The notes beneath the pieces were generated by a model. The model was given only the letters and a program-made list of their open reading frames with translations. It was not told the origin of the DNA and did not search any database. Both the position numbers and the translations under genes were made by a program. A stretch of 64,000 nt of DNA, taken from Rotaria macrura. Lineage: Eukaryota > Rotifera > Eurotatoria > Philodinida > Philodinidae. Location of the stretch: assembly GCA_900239685.1 (NCBI GenBank), contig OENT01000234.1, positions 1-64,000 of the forward strand, in the 5' to 3' direction. The stretch's first letter is position 1. Each line of letters starts with the position of its first letter. Positions 45,209 to 59,190 of the stretch are shown one piece after another.

Positions 45209-48200
45209 TTACACATGAGAAGGATGACTAGTTAAAGACGGTGATTGTTGTTCACTCTCCATACGATCGGCTGTATCCATCGATGTGTTTTCGTATCCAA
45301 GACCTTGTCTAAAATTACGATAGTTGATGTTGACAGGTATTGTAATGCCATTTTGATTTATGCCAAGACCATTTCCAGGTGTCCAACCAATTTTTTCTAA
45401 TAATTGATGGCCTATATTTGTCGAATCAATCGGTTGCACGATATCATCTACGATACATAATTTTAAATTCGAATAATAATAGAAAAGACGACACAAAAAG
45501 AAAGAACTTACGATGCTTATGAGGATAATGCTCACTTTTAACACGTTTATGACTATAACTATTATGATGAGAACGACGAGTTTCTTTCAATAATCGTACA
45601 TGTCGTTTTAGATGAGTATGCGTATACGTATTCTAGAATAAAAATCATTATCTCAATAATATAAATCAATATAATGATAGACATTTTAACATAAGGTTTA
45701 TGGTTGTAATTTGAGGTCAACTTATAGCCTTCAATTTAATGGAGTATTGAAATGTTATCAAGAAGTTATTTACATTTTTGAACTGTGAAAATGAATACAG
45801 AATTAGCGTAAATAATGTAAGTTGAAAGAATGCAGCGTACTACTTGTCTAGGATTTTAATGAATAATTGAGTTTTTTTTTCACACTTCACAATATTGATT
45901 TGGATGATAAAATAAGGTTTCTTTTCTTTATTCTAGGGGAAAACGTAGAACCTGACGAGTGCAAATACGACTGTTTATTTATAAGTCGAAAGTCAACGTT
46001 CGTACTTCACAGTACTCTCGATTCTACCGCTATGCAACAATAGTTATTTTTAAAAATATCACATTCGAATAATATTTAATAAAAATGAATTTGTTATTTG
46101 CATACTTTTTTTGAGTACTCATACTTAGACAGTATTCTATCAATTCAATCAGGCTATTCGTATGTATAATCTATGTGTTGAACAATTTTTGATAGCTCTA
46201 GAATTTGCACTTTTGTTTTTTTTACACTTCAGTTTTTCCAGGGTAATTTATTTAATGTTAAAATAATGTTTTATTCTTCGTTAAAACACTAACTACACGA
46301 TTTAGATATCAATTGACATCGGTAAGTGATCAACATTAAGATTTACCATAAAAAATTCGAATGAAGTAAATTCATGTTTGAATTTAGACAGTAATCATTC
46401 GGAGAAGAGAGTGACAGAACACGAGAGTAGACATGTTTTGAGACTTGCTCATAGGAAGCGATCTACGCTTCTTTTGTTGTTGATCATCATATAGAATGAA
46501 ATTTACAATTAGAAAAGAGTTTATCGTACTGAAAAAATAAAGTTTCAAGCTAGAATCAGAAATATAAGAAAAACATCAACTTTTATAAGTAATAGATTGT
46601 TATCTTCGTTGGAATTCAAACATTGTTGTAATTTATAATAATGCATAAATACATAGAACACAAAACTCGATTAACTAATACGAGTCAATGTCAAGATTGA
46701 TGTCCCTGAAGAAATTTCAATCTTAGAAAATATCAAATTTTCATTGACAACTGAAATAAGAACGAACGATGTATTTTAGAATCGATCTTGATTGACTCAT
46801 CTGTTCCTTTTGGATTTTATTTAGGCTGAATTATACTTTGAAAAATGATGAAATTATTCGTACACTGACAATATGTAATAATTTTAATATTTCAGAAAAT
46901 ATTAGTGATTAAAGTCTTATCTGATATTTTTTTGTTGACATGTAACTCGCTTTATCATAATAGCATATACTTGAATGATGACAAAATCTAGGCACATAAA
47001 TTGAATTTTTTTCCTCGACACCAATACACATATCGAACTGCAATTATCAATAAATAAAAAAACCTCTATACTATTAATTCTAATTAAAATTAATATGTGA
47101 GTAAAAACTTAATGAGTTCGAACTCGATGAATAGGCATGGCTGTTTTTGTTTTCGTCAAATGCCTGGAGCACACTGGGGAACACGATGAGAATAAATACA
47201 TTGGATTCAATCAGAGCAAGATTTACAACAATCTTTTTTGATTGAGTGAAAAGCAATTGCTTTTTTATAAAAGAATTGCATTAATGCGTAGGAAAACTAG
47301 ATATTATTGAAAACATCACATCATTCGACATATAAATCGAAAACAAAAATACTGCTTTAATGTGTTTTTGTATTTTCCATTAATCTCTAATCAATATGAT
47401 AAACAATCATATTAACACAAAATTACTTAGATCGATCATCTATCAAACTTATCATATATCTGTATGTTAGCATATAAGAAACAGTTGTTTCTCAAACGAT
47501 GCATGTATTAATCAAATATACCATGCAAACTAGAGATAATCATATGAAAAAGTAAAGGTCGATACAATAGGTACACAAAGTCGCACTAATTAATAGAAAG
47601 TATTTCAAGTTAAAAATTTTCTCATCATATGGGAACAAGATAGTTAGCTTGATAAAACAGTATTACTACTAGCAATCAACTATCGACAGACCTTAATGTG
47701 AAAAAATTTACAATAACAACACTATTTTTCTGTCGGTAATACTCAACGAACGCTTCTGGCGTCTTACGATGTATATTTGTCAGCCTGTTTTAACTACTGA
47801 CACATGAAAATCCACATATCTAAATCATATCATAGATTGAACATTTCGACAATGCTACAATCTCTCGTCATGTCAAAGATTATCTAGTGTTTGACTGGAT
47901 CTAAACAGATAGCTTTTCTTCATAGATGACTGTGATAGTAAAATTTTGCTAAACTAACAATATCGATCGCTTTTCTACGCGTCAGTGAATATTAACCAAA
48001 ATTAATTACTTCGATCATTTGATAAACTCTATGCATTCGATTGGTCTATTTTTATCGGCGAAACAACCTCGACTAATTTATTGATTCATGTTGATCAAAT
48101 AGAATCTTTGTATGATCATAGATCAAGTTCATGCGAACAAATTATTCAATATGCGCTATTGTTAAGATCAGATTATGAGACTGCGACATGAAACGTTAGG

Positions 48201-49493
48201 TATATTTTTTTCCAGATAGCAGCAGTTCATATAACTAATTTAAATCATGGCTTACTTTTGAACTAGCATTTCGTCGATTTCCTGTTAACATTTCTCTATT
48301 TACCAATGCATTCATTCGATTGTGAATTGTAGTTTTCGAACCACTTAGTACCACACTAAATGCTCCATTAACAATTCTTTCTAATGTTCCTTCATTGGCT
48401 GTTAACATTTTTTCATCATCATCATCATCATTATTGTCATCATCACGATCAGCTTCATGATCAACTTTCCAAGGTATAACACGTGGTACACTACTTTCAT
48501 CTTTTGGCCAGTCTGATTGTTCATCGTCAGCTTCATTACTGGTTAAGCATGGATCTTTGTCGCTATCACTTAAATTTAAACTACTGCTACTGCTGATATT
48601 CGTTCTAAAAATTAGGAAAATACAAGTTTTGCTTTCTTTTCTTTTCAACTTTAAACATACAAATTCGACTCATCAACACAAGTCATATCATAATCATGTA
48701 AGCTATTATTGCGTTGACGAAATTCATCATGAATGATGGCACGGGATCGTTTACGTTTACCATTGATATTTATATTACTAGTAGCCAATGAAAATGTTGA
48801 CGATGAATCAGGTGTTGTTGAATCATCATCAAAATCAAACTTTCGGCAAGGACCAATAGTCCGACAATTAGGACATCGATGAAATGAATGTGTAGTTATT
48901 GTTGTTATATTTGTGGTACTACCCGATGTTTTTGCACTTGAACAACGTGTTAATTTGATAGGTTGTTCAATTTTTGATATCAATGGAATAACAGGTTTTT
49001 TAAATGGCCGACGTCGTCTTCGTATTTCATCTGTTTGAGAAGCTGAATCAGATTCCGATGCAATCACTAATGAAGATGACTGAGTTTCTAACAGATAAAT
49101 TAGAAGAAAAAAAAAGAATCAAGGATATTTACTATTCTTCTCTTTCGTACTACTTATGTTCTTACTCGATGGCATAAGTACATCGTCGCCGTCGCTTGCT
49201 ATGGATTCTTTATGAATACTTCGATTTCGTGTATTTTCCGGTGTTGTACTATCGGATGCTTCGGTTTTTTGTTGTTGTACATCATTGTTGATAGGACGTC
49301 TACGCCGTCGTTTTGTTTTTAATGTTGTTGTAAACGAGGATGAAGATGTTATTGGAACATTTGATAAAGATGATGTTAAAATACTCGCATCATTCAATGC
49401 GCTATTAAGATCAGCAGCTAGTTGATCCATAATTTTTTTCTGTATACAACGAATTTTATCTTTGATTAAAAACACATGAGAACGGTCATCCAT
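45209..49493 (-). CDS. GPATCH2: G-patch domain-containing protein 2
   Basis: Five exons, 49493-49133, 49087-48661, 48604-48256, 45632-45512 and 45447-45209, join in frame to 498 residues (human GPATCH2: 528). Co-linear matches to GPATCH2: MDQLAADLNSALNDAS near residue 22 (human MEELVHDLVSALEESS), a basic KRRRRRP block, ADDEQSDW followed by VPRVIPWKVD (human GDDEQSDW, VVPWWEKED), TLERIVNGAFSVVL (human VFESILTGSF), a His/Arg-rich linker, and the G-patch at about 430-471 (NIGHQLLEKIGWTPGNGLG). G-patch proteins bind RNA and activate DEAH helicases such as DHX15; vertebrate GPATCH2 is nuclear. Three introns are 45-64 nt, the third is 2623 nt. The first Met could also be the one at residue 22, which would match human GPATCH2 start spacing. 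Confidence 0.93.
45633..48255. other. GPATCH2 intron 3
   Basis: 2.6 kb of AT-rich intron without a gene, transposase trace or clear repeat that I can see. It interrupts a gene whose other introns are about 50 nt. Confidence 0.7.
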
Positions 49494-52125
49494 TCGAATG
49501 TAAGTTTATGAAATGTGTTGTTCACGAACAATATCGGAAATTTTCAGGAAGAAATTAACCATCTGAAAATAATTTTTGAAAAAAGAAAACGTAGATCTAT
49601 TGATTGAATAGAAAGGTGTCATGACATTTTGTCTTGAATGACAAGTTAGAAACTAGGTTCTTATTCATTGTGAAAGTTGAAAAATCTTCAACGATTCCAC
49701 TATCTATTAATTAATGCGACACCAATATGTTCTCGATTGCTTTGGTTTTTATATTTTTGGCAAACTGTGAATCTGATGAGTTTTACTTCAATGGAAACAA
49801 GTTCGGATACAGTTTCATCCATTTTCTCATGTTATTCATCGATAATGACATCCGAGTGTTAATCCTGTTTTAAATAACGTTCTATCAGTTAGAATTGTTT
49901 GTTTCTAACTAATGCCAAGTTGAATAATCTACCTATATAAAATCAAGCAAAATTATTTCGTAAAACTTATGAGACTAACTTTGAGACATTCGTTTCAAGA
50001 AGATTTGTTAGTGTCGTCTATAAGCTCATATAATTCATACATAGAATGAAGTTTGATTGTTATTTATCATAACAAATAATGAGTCACAGCATCGTCTCGA
50101 GATTTATTTGGGAATCTTCGCTTGGGTCCAAGTTATTATTCAAACGATATTTCTATCAGAAGTCTGGGTTTCTCTAGCCTTTGTCTAAGTCTCGAGGTGT
50201 ACGTTGTGTTCGCGATCCACTGTGGTTGTTCTATTTCACATGAATTTACAAAAATAAAATCATGAACGAGAGATACTTTTCTCAGGAATATATTCGTGTT
50301 ATACATTCACAGAAGCCATAAGAATACGAGAGCGATCAGATGCCTTTAAAACTGGATTTACGTCTCTAATTAACTCCCACAATGATGAAACGTTAGCACA
50401 TGAAAAATTTATTTGAGGGATTTTTCGATATGGTATATGAAAGACAAAGGCGCTTCCCAGGGGGTAATTACATCTATCAGCAAAAAGAAATACAACGTTA
50501 GACATACAGAAGGAATAATTGACATAACGATGAAAAAGTTTCATGCCTTTTACTAACAATCACAGATGGCTACACTAGAACAGCCTTGATCTCAATGTTT
50601 GTCGATTAATACGTGTAAAAAATTATCATTCACCGTACTGAAAAGGATTGAATTTAAAAAAAAAAAGGAAGCAGCGATTGATTACTCGACGCATTCAGAA
50701 AATAGTCTTGCTTTCCATTAATAATTAATCGAGTGTATGTTTGTGACCTTACAGACGCATCTCACATCAGACTTCTACTCATTTACTTTTAAAAACATTA
50801 CATGCCGAGGAAAAGTATAATCGTTGTTGAACTTTTCATGGTATGGTTTGCGTTAGATTTACTTTTCTATATGACGCACTAAGTGGGAAAGCACGAGAAA
50901 GATATTGACCTTTCGCTATCAGTCACATAACAGACATACTGGAATTATTTTAGAAATGATTTACACTAATACTTTGAACGTTGCATGCTATAAAAACATG
51001 ATCGTCAGATAAATCGAAGAATTTCAGTAGATCATCATGTTGAAGAATATCATCTAGAATAGAATTAAGTATTTCTTTCCTTCAATTGAATGAATCCAAA
51101 CGAATGAAAAATAAACTGAACTTTACAAAGGATCTTTTTCTTCATGAAGAAGTATAACAAATATACTATCGTGAATTATTTTCATATACAAATTTTACAA
51201 TGAAAAAAATTTAATTATTTTATTTAATCGAAGTAACCTCGCCAGGGAAAATATTACTATTTGACCGGAAATACGTCGTTCCTATTATGAGTATTAGAAA
51301 ACTCTCGAGTGCTTCGTTTTTCACACCTTCGTAAAATTTCTTCATACGATTCATCCGTTGGGTAATTATATATGAACATTTGTCATCGGATTAAACTGTG
51401 TAAGTCGATATTCCGAGAACGATGTTTAAAAAAATTAATTCAAATGGAAATTCACTTCATACTCCGTGTACTTTATATCATCTCGATAGCAAACCTGCTG
51501 ATCATTGAAACAGATTCGTTCTTTTGTCAATGATTATGAAACGTTTTATAAATTTAATAAGAAATTCTTCCTATTCGATTGATTGAACTTTTCACGGAGT
51601 CTATTAAATTCTTCATAATTATTTTAATATTTGACAAGAATCTATTGATAAAATGTAATCTAGAATAGAGTTTAGTAAAAAGACATTTATTGATTTAGAA
51701 TTTCGAAAATTCATGTAGTTCTATTCTTCTTTTTCGTTATCCTATTAAAAATATCCATTCATTCGAAATGCTATTAGACGATAAAGTTGAACATTTTGTT
51801 AGATCTATTTTTGTCATTCAATGGATTTAAGTAGAAGAAAAACAAAAAGATCATAGATTACATATATATATAGCATAATAAATGTGTACATGTTGACAGA
51901 TGAGTATAAACTCTTGAGAAGAGCCAAGAAAACAAACCGAATGAAAGAAAGAAAGAGAGAGAGAGAGAATTATTGTTTCTACACAACAAGAAAAAAGGCT
52001 ATAGAGAAATACATTGAGCAAAAACAGTTGCCGATTGAATCGAACCGCAAAAAAACACAAAAAAATAGACTCTTTCTCTACACATCTAAATAGATGTATA
52101 AAACTCGATTATAACAAAATAAGAG
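49494..52125. other. Spacer between GPATCH2 and REPS1
   Basis: Both flanking genes are on the minus strand, so this holds the GPATCH2 promoter and REPS1 3' flank. One orphan exon-like stretch is at 50299-50473. A GA microsatellite lies at about 51955-51969. No other coding region is seen. Confidence 0.5.
50299..50473 (-). pseudogene. Orphan exon-like stretch
   Basis: After a good acceptor (TTTTTGCTGATAG, exon from 50473) the minus strand is open to TAA at 50299. The product CNYPLGSAFVFHIPYRKI, then SSLWELIRDVNPVL, looks like a folded-protein fragment. No start, donor or partner exon is evident, and no family is recognised. It is either a fragment of a lost gene or chance. Confidence 0.3.
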
Positions 52126-53660
52126 TTATGGCTGTTGTTGTTGTAATTTGTATTGAAGCTCTAAAGAAATACGTTTATCAATCAAGTCTGTTAGCCGATC
52201 TTCCCAATGTTTAAGTTGCGCTTTCAGTACTGAATTTCGAGTTTTTGTTTGATTTAGTGCTAAATGAAGATTCTCAATGCTTGTTGTTGATGGTGTCGAT
52301 ATAATCGATGCTAATTCTTGCAAATGATCCGGTTGAAGTAAATCTCGTATTTGTCCGAATAAAACAGTTGCATCTGATTGTTGTGGTGTTGACGCTATAG
52401 ACGGACGTGTTCGATTATAAAGATACGGTGTTGTTACTGTCGTCGATGGTGTACTATGATTATTTGTATGGTTTGTGGTATGTATTAGATTACGTTGAGG
52501 TGTATCATTGATAACTGTACGTGGAGGTAAAACTGGTTGTTGATGAGGAATATCAATGGATGCTGTTCGGCCAGGTGCACGAGGTGGGGGTGGTGGTGGA
52601 GGTGGTTTTGTTGTTGGAACAACAACTGGTGGGGGTAAAGGTGGTGGTGGCGAAAGACGAACAGGTACCGGTGCTACAATACGATGATTGTCAGCTAAGG
52701 GTGGTCCATAAATGAATTGCTTTGGTGAATTTGAATTTTCATCCAGATTTGCTGCTGCTGTTGTTGTAGGATTTGTTAAATCACTGTTTGTATTTTTAAA
52801 GTTTGCCCAATTTTCTGTCGGCTCATTAGTTTGTGATAGTATTGTTGTTGTTGTTGTATCTGATAAATCAATAAGTGGTGTATATGGTTGTAATTGTGAT
52901 GGAAGTTCATCGGGTAATTCAAAACCATTGACACGTAGAACAACGAGATGCATGGCTGTACAAAATTCGGCAAGTGATAATGCACCATCATGATTAACAT
53001 CGGATAAATTCCATATCTGTGATAGTTCACTTGTTGGTAAACGTGAACGTTCGAAGAATTCTTTTGCTATGTTACCTAAATATATATGAAGAAAAGTCGT
53101 TGTGTTTTCTAGTGTTATATTTCAATGAGTTTACCGCTTATAACTTTAGCTACATCTGGCTGTATGTCTTTAAATTGTTTTGTATAATATTCTCGTTGTA
53201 CATTATTTATAGCCCATGGATCATCGACTGTATCTTGCTCACTTTCATCATCATCATCATCATCATCATTAGATATACTTGATGATGATTCATCGTTACT
53301 TTCACTCGCATCACTTGAACTTTGATTATTATTATTGCTGTTATGATAACGATGTTTATTATGATTACCGTTACTAGTTTTTGTTAAATACATAGCCCAA
53401 TCTTTTTTAAATGCTGCTGGTTGGTTTTGCGATGTTGATGATGTTAATGTTGATGATTGTGCTATAGCATCATGTAGACGAAATGAATTACTTCCAACCA
53501 AACCTTTTCCTTCATCATCGGATTCTATGTATGATGATAAATGTTGAACACTATCCGATTGTGAACTTAGAATTGAAATTGTATCAATATCTAATCGTGA
53601 ATGAACATCACCAATTGGTATTGCTGGATGACGAAGAGTGACGCCATCACTGGTCGTCAT
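52126..53660 (-). CDS. REPS1: RalBP1-associated Eps domain protein (REPS1/2 orthologue)
   Basis: Exon 53660-53135 joins 53075-52126 in frame through a 59-nt intron (GTAAAC...TATTTAG), giving 491 residues. The EH domain at about 147-235 matches the second EH domain of REPS1: [31 protein letters not shown], and the EF-hand loop [12 protein letters not shown] (201-212). Then come a VPVRLSP motif, poly-proline runs (about 317-340) and a C-terminal coiled coil ([25 protein letters not shown]), which in REPS1 binds RalBP1. It should act as an endocytic adaptor downstream of Ral. Unlike vertebrate REPS1, no N-terminal EH domain precedes it: an in-frame TAA lies nine bases before the ATG, just after an acceptor-like TTTTAG, so the start looks genuine. 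A poly-Asp stretch (132-138) comes from a trinucleotide repeat. Confidence 0.93.
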
Positions 53661-56600
53661 TATTTTTTATTCGTCTAAAACGAATTAGAAAAAAAATACC
53701 GAATAGAGTAGAATATACTTTTTTTTTGTTTGTTAGATAGAAAAAAAGAATAAATATAAACGACATGATATCAACGAACTCAAACATGTAATAGTTGACG
53801 AAACATGCCGTTCTATTGAAGGAAACAAAAAGAATGATTGGTTTTTTTTGCAGAGAATTAGCTCCCATTCACAGTTGGTACGTTGTTTTTTTCTTGTATT
53901 GACTTAAGGTTTTATAAGACTTGAATAAAAGCTGTTTTTCTAGTTAGCAAGAGAAAAAGGAAAGAAGAAAATAGCTGATTTAATTTTTCTTTTATTTTTT
54001 GTGCGACCTAATGGACAGAAAAATAGAACGACCAATGTATTATCTCGTTCGAATTAGAACTATAATGAGAATGAAATGCATATGATTCATATTTATCTTA
54101 GTCTTTCGGTCAAGTGGTTAAGCGGTGAACGACACATAATACAGGGTACATATGTCGCTACGTTAATATATTGCAGCCATACTCAATGTAAATATATAAT
54201 TCTTTTGCTTAGATGTCACTAGTTATCGTGTATTAAAGGACCAAAATAATTGATCAAAGGTCTTCATGACCTAGATTTCTGAAATTTCTTGAGACACATT
54301 CATCATAAAACAATTAGGTTTCCAGTGATGTAGATATTGACGACTAGAATGAAAGTTATCATGAGTTGATAACTTTCAGATTTTGTTTCCTATGAGATAT
54401 GTGGATTAGATACAGTAGCTTCAATGCTTAATTCGATTTCTCTGAGATAATGCTTGCTCGATTATGCTGAATATGTTTTTCCATACACACCAGATATTGT
54501 TTGGAATGGATATTTGGGTACTTTCATTGTACTTCGAACGATAGAAGGCAAAGTATCGGAAATAAATTTAAAACGAATTCCATGGTGTTTGTTTTTCCTA
54601 ATTGATCCTTTTAAATGATTTACCGGAAATCAATTGACGCATGATTTTTGATATAAGAACCGAATCTACATAAAAATTAGTGCAGATTTCAAAGACAAAC
54701 AAAAGTTAGTTTTTCTATAATTTCTAGTTTTAGAACACGAGATAATTTACAACTTCTGCATGGGAATAATTGTAATTTTAATGATTGCTCGATGTTTTTT
54801 TTAGTTTCTTCACGTGTGAACATGAATTTTCACTCTTCAAAAAAAAAGTGTGCTTGATAGATTATTGATATTACAACGAACTGCAGATACAGTCACAAAA
54901 AAAATACTGTGTCACGAAAGCAAGAAAAGGTCTTATGCCCTCAAGTCATCATTAATCAAATGAATGAGCACTCGAGAGCATTGAATTGCAATCTGTAAGA
55001 ATATCAATTTCGTTAATGGCACATAAAAGAACAAGTATGATTTAAAGCATGATATGAGCGATTTTGTTATGAAGATTTATCCATAATTGAACTCTCGTGA
55101 GATTTCAAATGCAAAAAAGCTTCCATTGTTATTGTTTTGGTTTTGGTTCTAATTCTAACTGATATGAAAATAAAGTCAAAAAATAGAAAATATTATCATA
55201 AAAAAAACATAGCCGAAACATTAACATTTTGTTTCTGACGATGTTGGATTTATAATCATTTCTCTAATTGTATAACAAGAATAAAGTGATGATGAAGAAA
55301 CTTCTTGTGTAAATATAGTTCTATAAATGGCAATAAAAGTAAGAACTTTACATTCAAGATCAATCCAGACAGCATCGACAAGTATATTTAATTTCGAAAA
55401 CATTGCAAATGAGAAAACAATCCAGTATCAAATTTATAGATTTGAAAACCATAATTAAATGATTGGCATTGAAGATAACATTGTGCTAAATAACCACTTT
55501 AATTGCATATACGAACATAAGCACGTATTGAAATTTTAATATCTGAAGAACCAAAATTTTGTTCTACACATCGATAAAACAGATGATTTCAGTTCAATTA
55601 CTAGCAATTAAAATTAGACGAATAATTAAATTTTTCAACATATTAGTAATATGAACTTGACAGAATATATGTAAAAGAAGAAACAACAAGTAGATTTTGT
55701 TCGTTTACAAATATTTGTTTAAACACCCTGCAAATGACTTCAAGTTACACTTCAAGTAAAAGAAAATGAGATCAGCATCGAAACAAATGTTACGTCAATC
55801 ATGTTACATCATTTAAACGAACTTACATGAATTTTGGTGTCATTTTACACGGAAAAGATCCATTTAATACTTAACTTAAGTGATATATGCTCGACTTCCA
55901 TCTGTTTCTCATTTTCACATGTTCTTGAAACATGTCCTAAATCAATTTCAATGATTACTGCAAAGAAACATGATACAATATATTCATTCAAGTCTTCAAA
56001 AAAAAATATGAAACGTCATCATAACAGATTCTTACATTAATATGATAAATTTTATTGTTACCGACTGTCGTTATTGCCTAGTAGAGTTTTTCCTTACGTA
56101 ATGATTTCGATTTCTTAAAAGTAAATGTACTGTTATCTTCTCGAGTATGATAACCAATCACATTGGTTCATAAAGATTTTTAGTCATTGAACAATGATAA
56201 AAAGTTATAGAATAATAATTATTTCATAAAAAATGTACTTAGCCATTGAGTTGAGTGTTACTTGACTTTTTCTCACACTAATATTTAAGCTCGTAAATAT
56301 TTAAGACATTCTGAAGTATAATCAAGTTTTAATAAATAAACATGTATTTCATACGTCCGTAGGTAATAAAGTACAACAGAATATTAGAAATGCATGGGTT
56401 TGAATATGATCTTCATGTAGAAAGTTTTAGAAGTAGTTTTTTATATTTAGAATTGTTGAAAAGGGCTTCATTATTTTATATGCTATCACGTATACTTATA
56501 TCTGTCCTCGTTATCTAGAAGCAACTAAACTTCAACCGATAAGCCATTTTGAGCATAAGAATAACTCTTCGTGACTTAGAGCACGATAACCAATGCAAAA

Positions 56601-58261
56601 TGTCAAAATTCATGAGCTAGGGTCATACTCATTAGAGAACACTAGAATCAATACTAAGCACTAATAGAAGACAAGTAGACCACGAAACTATAAAACTTCT
56701 ATTTGTCATGCGTGTTAATTTGACATACTTATATCGATGTCAAATGAGGAAATGCACTACATTTCCTATGCGATTGTAATTGATTTTTAAAGAGAAGTAG
56801 AATCGGGACAAGCAATAATAAAAACTTGATAGTCCTATATCAGAAAGTAATATTCGATTTATTCTTTTGATTAAGTATTTCGATGCGACAATACTAGCAT
56901 CATGAATTCTAAAAATCAATAAGAAACGTGGTTTTCCAAGATGCCACTTCTATCGGATCAATCTTTGATGACCAGATGCATTTAAAATGATATGACATTT
57001 TCAGGATATATATTTGGCTCTTACGATCAAAGTTATTTTAACATGTTCAGGTACTGATCACTCAATTTTTGAAGTTTATTAAACCAATAAGAATTATGGT
57101 ATTGATCGTTTTGATCATTCATATGTTTCTGTGAATTATCACTTTGTTCATCTAATTGATTTCGTTTTGATAATAAGTAGATTCAACGAAAGTGTCTGGC
57201 CAAACTCCTGTTTGTCCAATTCTTATTATTTATGGATATAAAAGTGATGACATTTTGAAAAAGTGTCGATTAAGGTTTTATTCTAGGCAAATCTATAATG
57301 ATTGAAAAAACAAAAACTTTGCACAAGATTCAATAAATTTTGGAACAAACCCAACAGATTAAAAAAATAGCTTAAAGTCACATTCTATTTGAAAGATTCC
57401 AGTGCAAGTGTATAATCCTCCAAACAATGGATCATGATGAGGTTAATCTTCATGAGCAAATTATCATCAGTTCTCTTCTTACTGACGCAGTATACTTGAG
57501 ACGGTTGAAAAGGCACGAATAGAAATCTTTGCCTAATGATATAAAACGTATTTCTTTTATTGTTAAATGAATTAATTGCACCATGAAATTCTTCTAAATC
57601 TATTTAAAGAAAGAAGATCATATTACGTTTGACTCATATATAAAACGAAAAAGTCGTATCATGTCAATCGAGAAATCTTCAATATTATCATCTGAATTAA
57701 CAAATCGTATAAAAGTTCTTTTGAATTTTACTAATAACGATTAAAATATTCGTCGACCGCATCAAAACGTTTTCGAAGTTTGTGACCTATAATCCATAAT
57801 TTACATCATTTTGTAAAGGGTTTCAGTGAAAAGCAAAATCTACACGTTTATTTTCATTAGATGTAGATTGTAAAAGAAAACATCGGGGATTTCAAATGGA
57901 AAATATTTGTGTACCTGATAGAAATGCACAGATTATAGGAATATGAGACGACAGTAAAACTCATTTAGTACAACGCATTAAATGAATCACAGTTCTGTTA
58001 CATATATATATATAAACTTCAATATTCTATTTCACACAATTTCTATAATAGATTGTGTCTATCATATATAAAATTGAAGTATAAAAAGCGAATGCAAACA
58101 CCAGATCTTACGAATGGCATTGCTCGAATGACTTGTGTTGGAACAAAAATTGGCTATCGGATTGTTCGAAAATTATTACATGTTAATTGTTTTGTGATAA
58201 CAACAACATGACTTACCATAGATTTTTAACTCGCTTAAATAAAGCACATGATTTTCAAAGG
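53661..58261. other. Spacer upstream of REPS1
   Basis: AT-rich DNA. TTTTAG at about 53681-53686 (minus strand) may be the acceptor of a REPS1 5' UTR intron. Open frames at 55221-55403 (minus) and 55834-56040 (plus) lack splice or motif support. No repeat with clear ends is seen. Confidence 0.5.
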
Positions 58262-59190
58262 TGGGGAAAGATCGTATACATATCTATGGCGTTGATGTTC
58301 GCTATTCTTATCAAGTAGAATTATTCACAGAAGTGTTAATTGAAAAATATGATCGATTAGATTTTCAAAATAACACTCATTTTCACATATGACAACAATC
58401 AAAAGAATTCAATCAAAATTTGAATCATTACGAAAGACTGTCTTACGTAAGTATTGCTTTGTACCGAATAAGCAACAGCAAATTCTTCATGAAAACACAA
58501 TCTAAAATTCTGTGATAGACTTATAATACCTACAACGACTCGATATCAATAACCTTCATCGTCCCATGCTGTGTATTTATCTTATAACAATGACTCGAAT
58601 GACAGTTTCAATTTCCAATCAACATTTTCAGTCAATATTAACACTTTATTTGACGTAGATCTACAATTGATTAATATTCTTTTGAAAACTTCTTACTCCT
58701 TATCTCTCAATGCTTTGTCAATAGTTGAAGTCAATGAAAATCTCACTATAAATACTTTAGCATAGTTAAGTCTTAATAGAAATCTTAAAGTACGTATGAT
58801 TCGTAAGCATCCAACACGGAATAACTCCTAAATTTATTATAAATGCATCAAATAAGGATAGTTCATTTTCCTTCTACAAGAAAATTAATAGAAATCCGTA
58901 TTCAAACGCTGCATAAGCCCCACTAAATATAATGACACGTACATCAGCTAAACATTATAAATAATCAAACATCTTTATATGGTTTGTGTTTGTACACGTT
59001 GATTTATTCATAGTTCAATTTTCATTTTAAAATTCAAATTTTCTCACTTAGATGAATAATGAAATTCATTAAAAACAATAAGAATCGATCAGCATTATTA
59101 TTTTCAAACGTCATTGGATGAAGCATTTACTAAAGCACGTGTTCTTGATCCCATCATTAAAAATTTATCAGTAATTATCCTCAAGAACAG
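58262..59190 (+). pseudogene. Decayed coding-like pieces of an unidentified gene
   Basis: Three plus-strand pieces read like protein. At about 58266-58500: KDRIHIYGVDVRYSYQVELF through to SLNHYERLSYV-like text, interrupted by one TGA near 58388. At about 58571-58765: NDSFNFQSTFSVNINTLFDV, up to a TAG. At about 59085-59171: DQHYYFQTSLDEAFTKARVL, then DPIIKNLS, followed by GTAATT. Stops separate them and no family is recognised. It may be an old host gene copy, or chance in AT-rich DNA. Confidence 0.28.

Noticed and set aside
54103-54180. tRNA-like string TCGGTCAAGTGGTTAAGCGG
   Set aside because: It recalls a D-arm (class II tRNA), but no matching acceptor stem or GGTTCGAATCC T-loop follows.
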